NCBI GenBank assembly: GCA_017163975.1
Contig: JAFFSR010000353.1
Span: 2,484,501 to 2,548,500 of the forward strand
Source: Anastatus disparis
Taxonomy: Eukaryota > Arthropoda > Insecta > Hymenoptera > Eupelmidae
Length of the DNA: 64,000 nucleotides
Direction: 5' to 3'
Both the position numbers and the translations under genes were made by a program. Under the pieces are notes generated by a model. The model was not told the DNA's origin, did not search any database, and saw nothing but the letters and a program-made list of their open reading frames with translations. Positions within the stretch are counted from its first letter, which is position 1. Each line of letters begins with the position of its first letter. Below are positions 56,648-64,000 of this stretch, one piece after another.

Positions 56648-57300
56648 CTCTAACGTAAATTTTCTAGTTTTGCTTGTGTTCGGCAAAATTATATGAATTT
56701 TATTTATATTGGTTTACTATTCCTTTATAGTTGACAAGTACGTTATGAGTAAAGAATTTGACCTGGTGATAAGGACAGTCACAGAGATGAAGACAGAGTG
56801 AAGACAGATTATATATGCCCTATTGTACGACAGGTGGCCACACTATGACTGATAAGAAAGAGAGAAAAGACAGAATTAACGACAGCAATGAGACTGAGAA
56901 GACGGAGGGGCTATATAACGAGACAGAACAGAAAGTAGAATAAAGTGACGGTTTTGAAGACGGCTCTGTGAAAACTGTAGTTAAAGTAACTGCAGGAGGT
57001 CAAATAGCGACAGATAAGGAAAGACAAAAACAAATCAAAGGTTTGACAGCAAAATTGAATGATGTATTGGAAAAATAAGTATACAACGGAAAATACAGAT
57101 GAAAATAAGAACGAAGACGGAGCTAAAGACAGAGAAGAGCGTATGGGATTACAATACGATTGAAACGACAGAAATAAAGATAGAGACAGAAAACAGAATG
57201 AATGAAATGACTGAATCAAAATTGTCAGGTAAAGTCAAATAAAAAGTTTAAAAAAAAAAAAAATTTATAAATAAATATTTCGTTGTTTTGTCAATAAAAT
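54758..57300 (+). other. Copia leader: purine-rich, microsatellites, no gag homology
   Basis: About 2.5 kb, long for a Copia leader. It contains AGAGAGAG near 55065, TATG/TGTG microsatellites at 55160-55420 and (TA)n at 56586-56642. GACAG occurs over 20 times. The short frames on both strands in the microsatellites are not genes. The hairpin array (56336-56691) is its most organised part. Confidence 0.6.
56336..56691 (+). ncRNA. Array of four (five) hairpins with the constant loop TTGTGTTCG
   Basis: Hairpins at 56433-56458, 56494-56523, 56552-56588 and 56665-56691 all have the apical loop TTGTGTTCG closed by GC/GC or C/G plus wobble pairs. Stems differ: TAACAT/ATGTTA; CCTAATAT/ATACTAGG with one mismatch; TGAGCTTGA/TTAAGCTCA with a G-T pair; TAGTTTTGC/GCAAAATTA with a G-T pair. 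A weaker fifth, ATAC/GTAT with loop TTGTGTTCA, is at 56336-56352. Pairing kept while sequence changes suggests selection for structure in the sense RNA. A role in packaging, dimerisation or translation is inference. Confidence 0.65.
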
Positions 57301-57339
57301 AGAAAAATTATGACAGAAAATTTGACGATAAGAGTAAGA

Positions 57340-58829
57340 TTTTTAAGCATGATTATTATAATGAAAATTTTGATTTAGACCTATCTGACAAATTGGACAA
57401 GGTAATGGATAAGCTTAATTCAGTTAAGACAGTAATGGCAAAGAACAAGAGAGACGAAGAAAAGAGAAGAATAGAGCAAAAAAAAAAAAAAAAAAAAAAA
57501 AACGCTTTGATGACTTTGATGATAAAGGAGGGAAGCGCCACGTGGGTCTTTGGCGGCCAGGCTCTGGATGCGATGAGGGAGGAATTTGAACAGGGGAAGG
57601 AGGATGACTACAGGTAATGAGGCAGAAAGGACAGATAAATCCAAAGACAGCAAAACGACATATAAGGTAAACAATGATTTTGAAAATTATACACTTAATG
57701 CAGAAGGTTTCGGGAACTCGACAGTCTTGGACAAACACTTAGGACCGTTAAATAAATTGGAAATATCGCGTTTAATACAAATAAAGGTTGATAAAAGATT
57801 TATTAAAGAAAACTACAATATTTTAGACATTTTTTAAACAGTTGACAGAAATTATCAAAACCGGACTGACTGGAAAAGACGGACCAGTAAAACGCTATTA
57901 TAAATTAACGACTCAAATCATATTTGAAAACTTTGGATTATTTTATGTCTGAATTAAGTTCGCTGGACTTATTGTATGTTGTAGATAGTACTATTGTAGC
58001 AAATGAAAGTTCGTGATATTTTAATAAATAGAATAGATAAAGACTATCATGCTAGAGTTATGAAAATTAAAGATTTAGTTGAATTGTTGAACAGAATTAA
58101 AGAAATTAAAGCGAAATAATTAAATTGAAGCGAGGTAAATGTAACTTCATCTAGTATTAAAAAAATACAACATACAGTATAATCCAGCGAAAGAAAAAGG
58201 CAGTTAATTTTATAGACAGATTTGAAGAAATAGTAAGAAGTTATAATAACATGCCAAAAGTTAAATCGTTGACTGAAGAAGACGAAAGAGATTTCTTTTA
58301 TAATACTATCATAAGCAAAGTACATCAAGTAGAAGGAATAAGTTTTATGACAGAAAGTGTTATAGTGAAAGGGTTATCTTATGATAAACTAAAATTACTT
58401 ATTATACAGGATGAAAGCCATCAAACGACAGCTATGACGGTCAAATCAAGGGCGATACAGAAAGTGCGATGTTTTGAATGCGACAGTTATGGGTACTGTG
58501 CCAGCGACTGCCCACGACAGGGAAATAGCATAAAGAAGTGTTACTTTTGTCAGATATTTACCCGTGATCATGTGATCTCAACATGTCCAAAGTGTCAGGG
58601 ACATTCGAGACAGAAAGACAGAAAAAGGTATGAATCAAAATATTATAATAATAAAAGTAAAGAAAGTACAAGTCGGACAACATTCACAAGTAAGATAGCT
58701 AATCTAATTAATAATGTCAATCAAAAACGAGCAAAATCTGTCAATAAAAGGAGACAAGAAAATTATGTAAAATACAACAGAGGAAAATATCAAAAAGGAG
58801 GCAGTTTTAACCAATTAACCGAGTGCTGA
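57340..58829 (+). pseudogene. Copia gag, broken; zinc knuckles at the C-terminus
   Basis: The upstream part (57340-58240) is readable only in short pieces, interrupted by an A25 tract (57478-57502) and stops. The last part is an open frame of 192 codons (58251-58829). It carries knuckle 1, CFECDSYGYCASDC at residues 74-87, where the expected His is Tyr82, and knuckle 2, C97-C100-H107-C112. The C-terminus is very basic (KRRQENY, NRGKYQKGG), fitting a nucleocapsid. The frame ends TGC-TGA exactly where the protease motif begins in the +1 frame. Confidence 0.75.
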
Positions 58830-59090
58830 CAGTGGTGCGACAGAACGTTCGACAAATTCAAAGTTGATTTCAAGACATTTATTAAAAAACTGGACGGAGT
58901 CCAATGCGGAAATAAAGACTGCAGCGCAAATCTTAAATCTAAGGGAGAAGGAAGCGTGCAAACAAATACGATTGATGGAAAATTTATTATTTTAGACAGA
59001 GTAATCTGCATGGAAAACTTAAATGAAAATTTTTCATCCTTGCCAATATATAATCAGCCATATTGGTTGATTGAATTTGAATGAGATGCG
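58825..59090 (+). pseudogene. Copia aspartic protease remnant
   Basis: ADSGATERSTNSKLI in the frame starting 58825 has the catalytic DSGAT box (58828-58842) of Copia proteases. The frame shifts after about 45 codons, and the rest (a NTIDGKFIILDRVICMENL-like segment) lies in another phase, ending in a stop near 59083. In Copia elements gag and protease are normally fused, so the +1 offset is either decay or recoding. Confidence 0.7.
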
Positions 59091-59340
59091 ACAGAAAATA
59101 ATTTAAAACAAAGACAGGTTCTAGTATATGTAACGACAAGTAGAATGAACGAAGAACAGAATATTGAAGAAAATAATCAATTTAATGAAAAGGAAGAAAA
59201 TCAGACAGTCAAAGAAGAAAAATATTGAGATTGCAGACAGAAATATTTATAAATCACATGAGATTGAAGTCAGTGAAGAATCTCAATGTGAGATTGAAAA
59301 TACAAAAGCGACAGAGTAAATAAATACAAACTACGCTAAT

Positions 59341-59580
59341 TTGTGGTATTTTCGAATGGGCCATGCATCAGTTGATTATTTAAGAAAATTACAATTAAAA
59401 TTTCCTAATATCAAAACTTTAAAACAGGCTGTATTTGATGATACATTGAAAGACTGTGAAGTGTGTATGATTGCAAAGTTTAACAAATTGCCATTTAAGA
59501 CAGTAAAGCATAGAACAATTGAACCTTTGCAAATAATGAATTCAGACACAATGAGTTTTATGTAAACTATACGATAGCAG
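59341..59580 (+). pseudogene. Copia pre-integrase zinc-binding domain; catalytic core missing
   Basis: Frame 59341-59565 reads MWYFRMGHASVDYLRKL with H8, then DCEVCMIAKFNKLPF with C39 and C42, and ends PLQIMNSDTMSFM. This is the HHCC region of Copia polyproteins; the first His is replaced by Tyr3. The next recognisable protein (YDSTKKLVYKDRY, near 59586) is what normally follows the integrase core and C-terminal domain, so roughly 300 residues with the DDE triad are deleted. Confidence 0.75.
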
Positions 59581-59584
59581 AGAT

Positions 59585-60042
59585 GTACGATTCAACGAAA
59601 AAATTAGTCTACAAGGACAGATATGCAACAACTGATATACAAGACTGGAAACAAATTGATGAAAAGATAAAGATACATGGTTTGTGAATTTTGTATTAGA
59701 AGACAGAGAAAATGAAACACGAATACAAAAACCGGAGGGAGAGAAAGTCAAAAGACCAGTTAGACGACCAAGAAACGAAAATAATAAGACTGATAAAAAG
59801 TAACAAGGATTGGAGGGAGAGAAAATAAAAAAAAAAAAAAATTAGTAGGGCGACCGACAAAAGTTAAGAAAAATACTGAATATGAAGTGCAAGAATCGGA
59901 GGGAGAGAAAACAAAACGACAGATTGAATTATCAATGGAAACACAAACAAGTACAGAAAATAAGATAAATCAAGAAACTCATGTTTTATTAACAGAAATA
60001 AATAATGACCTGAGTACACACTTGGAAGCCATAAAGTCAAAA

Positions 60043-60088
<46 letters not shown>

Positions 60089-60120
60089 TACCAAAACTAT
60101 TATTGAAGAATTAGAATGTA
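59585..60120 (+). pseudogene. Copia integrase-RT linker with repeated EGEK segments and A tracts
   Basis: Three ~75-85-bp repeats start GGAGGGAGAGAAA (59734, 59812 and 59897) and read as EGEK followed by basic RPVRRPRN- or VGRPTK-like pieces, which resemble AT-hook-type basic patches. Homopolymers A15 (59827-59841) and A39 (60048-60086) lie in this linker. Frames change several times. Confidence 0.55.
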
Positions 60121-60189
60121 TGTATAAGAATAATGTATGAAAATTAGTTGACAGATCAATTGTAATGAATGACAGAAAAAGATCAAACA

Positions 60190-60830
60190 TTATACATTCA
60201 AGATGGGTATTTAAAAGAAAGAAGACAGTAAAATAAGATATAAAGCCAGACTAGTAATTTGTAGTTTTAAAGACAGAAATGAGTATGATATGCAAGAAAC
60301 ATATGCACCGGTTTCACGATTACATTTAATCAGATCTATACTGGCAATGGCAAACAAACTGGATTCAGAAATATGTCAGATGGACGTGAAGACAGCTTTT
60401 CTAAATGGATATTGAAACAGTGAGATATATATGGAAATACCTGAAGGGATGACTGCTTATGAAAGGATCAAACAAAACAAGATGTGTATATTGGAAAATG
60501 CTTTATGCGATTTGAAAGTCAGTCTAAAATGTTGGAATGAAAGATTTAAAAGGACAGTAAAGAAATGTGGACTTAGACCATTCAACAATAAGCCTTGTCT
60601 ATTTACTCAACAAGAAAAAGACGGATTTCTTATCTTGATTTAGTATGCAGATGACATTCTGCTAGTTTGTAACAATGTAAAGATGATTGAAAAAAAAAAA
60701 ATGAAGACAAATGTAAAGGAAGTATTTAAAATGACAGAAACTGGCAAGACTAAAAGTTCTTTAGGCTCAGAAATAAAATAAGACAGAAAAAAAAAATACT
60801 GAGCATTAAGCAAGAACAATAAATAAACAA
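60190..60830 (+). pseudogene. Copia reverse transcriptase, several stops
   Basis: Pieces in order: IIHSRWVFKRK, YKARLVICSF, YAPVSRLHLIRSILA, ICQMDVKTAFLNGY (first catalytic Asp), EIYMEIPEGM, and YADDILLV (60644-60667) with the two catalytic Asp residues intact directly after a TAG (60641-60643). The order and spacing match Copia RTs. At least four stops or frameshifts separate them. Confidence 0.85.
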
Positions 60831-60999
60831 AATACTAAAGAAGTTTAGTTTTAATCAATTACCACCGCAACAAACACCTATGGTAATCAATCAGGTGGCC
60901 AATAGGAAGAGAAGACAGCGTGAAGAAAAAGGAGAAACCAATGCAAGCAGGCCAGAAATTGCATATGAGGTAAATACTCTATGCAGACACCAAATCAAC

Positions 61000-61522
61000 T
61001 TTACTGGAAAATGACTGGTAGAAGATTGAAAGAGTATTTGAATAATTAAGAAGAACAAAAGACTTTGAACTTAGATATAAAGGACAGAACGACTGTTTAC
61101 AAGGATTTTCAGATGCAAGTTTTGACGACTGCAAAAATTCTCTTACGACCAGTAGCTATGTGATCAAGTTTTTCGAAGACACAACATCCTGAAGAACTCA
61201 CAGACAGAAATATGTTTCTATAAACGAATGCGCTCAAGAATTGATATCCTTATATCAAATTTTAAAAGATTGTTAAAACAAGAATTAGCACCAATTCTAT
61301 TATGGTGTGATAACAAGGCAGCAGAAGCAAGCGTTAAGACTGGAGGTGAAAACAAATTAAGACATATGACCGAAATAAAAGAACATTATGTAAAGGAATG
61401 TGTAACTAGAGGTTTAATTAATGTCAGTTGAATTTCCTCTAAAAGTCAGATAACTGATGTATTCACAAAACCTTTGTCATTTGAATTACATGAACGACTG
61501 ACCAAACAAATATTTAACGACT
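61000..61522 (+). pseudogene. Copia RNase H, several stops
   Basis: ELRYKGQNDCLQGFSDASFD...SLTTSSYV is followed by RTHRQKYVSINECAQELI, ILLWCDNKAAEASVKTG and RHMTEIKEHYVKECV, ending in TDVFTKPLSFELHERL before a stop at 61520-61522. These are the RNase H motifs of Copia elements with acidic residues mostly present. Stops at about 61192, 61273 and 61430 break the frame. Confidence 0.85.
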
Positions 61523-61675
61523 GATAACATTGACTGATTATATTTCTGATATGTATTTTAGTTAAGTTATTAACAAACTTTTTCTCTATATTACAGGAAC
61601 TAAATGAACGATCAGAACAGAAACAATAAAAACAAGAGATATGCTACAACTCCTTTAATTAAAATATGTATGAGT

Positions 61676-61686
61676 GTGGGAGGGAG
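61676..61686 (+). promoter_or_regulatory. Polypurine tract
   Basis: GTGGGAGGGAG lies immediately before the 3' LTR, the site of plus-strand priming. Confidence 0.85.
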
Positions 61687-61929
61687 TGTTGAAAATATAC
61701 ACACTCATACTAGGTGTCGCCACCTATTGAGAATATTTTAGTAGACAGTTGAAGAGAATCAAGTTGCGTCTCGTCGTCGTTCAGTTCAGTTCAAGTCCGT
61801 CTGTTAAAGTCAGAACTTGTATTTCATTATTGTATAGAGAGATCATTTAATTAAGTTATTCTTGTATTGATTAAATAAATACTTTTCATTTATTATAAAT
61901 TGTTCTCTACTTTTATTAATTATTTAACA
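61687..61929 (+). repeat. 3' LTR (243 bp)
   Basis: Same start, end and length as the 5' LTR, and the same base at every position I compared. Followed by TTTAT. Confidence 0.95.
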
Positions 61930-62041
61930 TTTATCCATTTATATCAATTATTCGGGTGTAGGTAAGGTAGGCGGCAATTGGAAACACACAATCTTCTTCT
62001 AGGCGATTAGGTAAGATGCCACCGCTGACACCAGTTTTGTT

Positions 62042-62112
62042 ACGAATTTTATTTTATTATTGAGCGACTAGATATGTTTAAATTATAAAAAAGGCGAGAA
62101 AGCGTTCGCGAC
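62042..62112 (-). mobile_element. Fragment of the 54102-54243 SINE
   Basis: GTTACGAATTTTATTTTATT followed by GAGCGACTAGATATG and AGGCGAGAAAGCG matches the body of the minus-strand SINE at 54.1 kb up to GCGAC, then diverges. The tRNA-like head is missing. Confidence 0.6.
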
Positions 62113-62140
62113 GCACTGTGGGCCGAAACGTCTTTTTATA

Positions 62141-62512
62141 CACTGAAAAAAGTACGGGAACTCTCCGTTACCGCAGCGTAGTGTCGCTGTACGAAACGCA
62201 CATTCGTCTGTACGTTTTAAAATTTAGGACCGTTGATATACCTTTTTAAGCGAGTATATGTATAAACAACTGAAACGCGACGACGTACCGGCCTTTGAGA
62301 AGTCTGCTGTTAGAATTTAGGAAAGCAGACGACCTACGGCGTATAGTTGTCATCTTAACAGTGTATATTAGATTTCCCTCTTAAGCGTACGCGCTCTCGC
62401 TTTAATTTTTTAGATAGCAGACTTCCCAAAAACGTAGCAAGGATCTCTGTTATGCGTAAGACGGCTGCGCGTTGGCATTTAGTACAACTGTTATCCCCAA
62501 CTTTTTTCAGTG
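62141..62512. mobile_element. MITE with TA duplication (CACTGAAAAAAGT ends)
   Basis: Ends CACTGAAAAAAGT and its inverse ACTTTTTTCAGTG, flanked by TA on both sides (62139-62140 and 62513-62514). The 372-bp interior is GC-richer than its surroundings and has no gene. TA target and short TIRs fit a Tc1/mariner-type MITE. Confidence 0.7.
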
Positions 62513-62663
62513 TAGGACAAAATTAAGTAGCGCCTAATAGGATAGGGTTACGAAGGTCTACCAGGGCTCATTTTGAAGATCTTGTGATGTACTTTCATAA
62601 AATAGTACATTGTGTACCAAATGTTAATCCCCTTGCACCCGTGGTACACAGATTGTTTTTTAA

Positions 62664-62796
62664 TCCAAAGGGTAAAAAATTCGATTTCCATGCTTGTCGA
62701 GCGGGCGTAAAATAGTACATTTTCGCCTTAGGACGGGAATGTACTATTTTGCGCCCGCTGAACAAGCATAGAAAATCGAATTTTGCGTGCTGAGGG
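62664..62796. mobile_element. TTAA-flanked hairpin MITE
   Basis: Flanked by TTAA (62660-62663 and 62797-62800). Inverted arms share AAATTCGATTTCCATGCTTG, GAGCGGGCG and TAAAATAGTACATT around a 16-bp loop. The outermost ~15 bp are less alike (CCCTCAGCACGC on the right), so the left end has drifted. Confidence 0.6.
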
Positions 62797-62800
62797 TTAA

Positions 62801-63630
62801 GAAAATATTTATGGAAAGCTTTCTGTGATGGAGATATCTTAAACAACCCGTCAAAACCAAAGTTTTTCCGAATTTTTCGCTTATTTCTCCTTAAACATTA
62901 GTATGAAGGAAATAAGGATACAAATACATCACAGATTATTAAAGTAGAGTGAAAAACCTTAAATTTGCTTTTTTGAAATCGTTTCTGGGTGCAATAGAAC
63001 CCGAATTGGGACTTTGCACGAAAAAATGCATTATATCCGTTAGGTAGAATATAAAAAATTAAAGGACCCGTATTTTTTAGTTTTTTAAAATATGATGAAT
63101 TGCAAAAGTTATAGCCAGTATAAGTTAATACCATTTTGATATATATAGATATAGTGCCAATGTACATGACGTCACGAGTTCACCTGTACTCGTGACGTTA
63201 CACCAATTTTCAACTGCCTCTATCTCTTTGAGTTTTCTTTTTTATGATAAAAGAAAAAATACGTGTCCTTTTTACTGTTGTTTTTAATTTTATTACTATT
63301 GTGAAAGAACTTGACTTAACGCACCATTTATTCATAAATTTTAAATTAAAATATTATTAAGAGGGGTAGAGGGACTCCGATATGCCGTTAAAGTACACGT
63401 TCGGAAAAATAAACTTACAGTAAATGTAAATTTCTAACTTATTCTCAGCTATTAAAAAAAAAGTGTCGATTTTCATTTTATAATACTTACGTTATCACGT
63501 CATAAAGTAGATTTTTACGTAAACTTAAGTACAAATTTTCAATAGAATTTTAATAAATCATTTACTGAAATTTAAAAAAAATAATTTTGTATAATTAATT
63601 TTATAATTATAACAAACGTAATTTTTTTAG
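62801..63630. other. Spacer or intron upstream of the host exon
   Basis: Contains a hairpin GACGTCACGAGT/ACTCGTGACGTTA at about 63168-63202 and a stub of the 7.6-kb repeat family (GACTCCGATATGCCGTTAA, about 63375-63393). The last 45 bp before 63631 are T-rich and end in TTTTTTTAG, a splice acceptor. Confidence 0.5.
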
Positions 63631-64000
63631 CAGCAACAACATACATTATCTCAACATCAATCAAGTGCACCTCTTCAAGAAATAAATCAAGAAGATTTGG
63701 CTGCAATTTTATCTGGTCAAGAGCATGGAGATACGCCATTTGATGGCTTTGAAGATTCCGAAAGCGGTCGTCTCGTATCGAAAGCAATTGAACGTATGTC
63801 CTTGAGCGCAGATTCAGATTCATCAGAAAATGTAGACGTTCACACTCTTGTACCTATCTATAGTTCTTCATTGCTCCAACAGTTTGTTGAAAAGACTGCT
63901 TTATTATCGGAGCCTCGCAAACGACGCAATACTAAGCAAGTTATTAAAAAATTAGGAAGCTGCGAACAGCATCACGAAGAAATAGTTTGTCCATCTAATG
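63631..64000 (+). CDS. Internal exon of an unidentified host protein (partial, runs off the window)
   Basis: An AG acceptor at 63629-63630 after a T-rich tract is followed by a frame open for 123 codons to the window end. The codon before it in this frame is TAG, so the exon starts at the acceptor. The protein starts Gln/His-rich (QQQHTLSQHQ), has an acidic segment (NQEDLAAIL, TPFDGFEDSESGRL), a Ser/Asp stretch (SLSADSDSSENVD), then LVPIYSSSLLQQFVEK and a basic EPRKRRNTKQVIKK patch that could be a nuclear localisation signal. Base composition is more balanced than in its surroundings and there are no stops, unlike the transposon remnants. I do not recognise the family. A nuclear protein is a guess from the basic patch. 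The minus-strand frame here is a shadow. Confidence 0.7.

Larger units (their letters stand above)
54499..61929 (+). mobile_element. Copia-type LTR retrotransposon, complete structure, defective genes
   Basis: Bounded by 243-bp LTRs and flanked by a 5-bp duplication TTTAT (54494-54498 and 61930-61934), as expected for Copia insertion. Order: LTR, primer-binding site, long purine-rich leader (54758-57300), gag with zinc knuckles, protease, integrase zinc-finger remnant, RT, RNase H, polypurine tract, LTR. Protease before integrase before RT is the Copia order. The LTRs look identical, implying a recent insertion, yet the genes carry many stops and the integrase core is absent, so movement must have relied on proteins from another copy. 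Internal sequence is unusually rich in GACAG. Confidence 0.9.

Noticed and set aside
57356..57738. Minus-strand frames rich in Phe over 57.36-57.74 kb
   Set aside because: Shadows of the A25 tract and of the gag region on the plus strand.
63572..63823. 83-codon minus frame
   Set aside because: Antisense of the exon at 63631-64000, which has an acceptor and better protein-like content.

Overview
This window looks like AT-rich, transposon-dominated non-coding DNA from an insect nuclear genome; a parasitoid-wasp-like hymenopteran is plausible, but the order is not resolved. The evidence is the mix of element families (R1/Jockey-type LINEs with RNase H, a Penelope-like element, a Helitron, mariner-like transposases, a Copia LTR element and many foldback MITEs), eukaryotic splice signals and no bacterial-style operons. 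Only one stretch, 63631-64000, looks like part of a working host gene: an exon preceded by a polypyrimidine-AG acceptor and open to the window edge. Almost every other long reading frame is a decayed transposon gene or a shadow of a low-complexity repeat.

Layout. 1-400: end of a Penelope-like element with a hammerhead-like motif. 395-3420: decayed LINE (+) carrying two nested MITEs; a second copy of one MITE lies at 3.8-4.4 kb. 5.0-9.3 kb: a hAT-type MITE with a perfect 8-bp target duplication, a TTAA MITE and a repeat complex. 11-14.4 kb: hairpin MITE, minisatellite, TTAA foldback, (GT)n and a ~170-bp tandem repeat. 15.3-19.6 kb: a second LINE on the minus strand with recognisable endonuclease, RT, RNase H and zinc-finger parts. 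20.4-25.2 kb: three inverted-repeat elements. 25.3-28.4 kb: a ~330-bp tandem satellite split by a 2.3-kb TIR element. 28.4-28.9 kb: coding-like remnant. 29.1-34.2 kb: minus-strand Helitron Rep-helicase pseudogene with flanking tandem repeats and a nested TTAA foldback. 35.9-45.7 kb: nested set, with 1-kb inverted arms around a SINE, a CCCTAG-TIR element and a mariner-like element. 46.0-53.1 kb: another mariner-like gene (minus), cut in two by a 5.7-kb inverted-repeat element and again by a TTAA MITE; the 5.7-kb element holds a 909-bp near-perfect palindrome. 54.5-61.9 kb: a structurally complete Copia-type LTR element (243-bp LTRs, TTTAT duplications, PBS, PPT) with broken genes. 62-62.8 kb: two MITEs. 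63.6 kb to the end: host exon.

The most unusual signals are inside the Copia element. Its leader carries four, perhaps five, hairpins that share the 9-nt loop TTGTGTTCG while their stems differ in sequence but still pair. The whole internal region is also packed with the pentamer GACAG on the sense strand (about 58 by eye in 7 kb, with almost no complement). The element has LTRs I read as identical but lacks an integrase catalytic core, which suggests a recently mobilised, trans-supported element with RNA-level signals. The second highlight is the 909-bp palindrome at 49.2-50.1 kb, for which an uninterrupted homologous site exists elsewhere in the same window.
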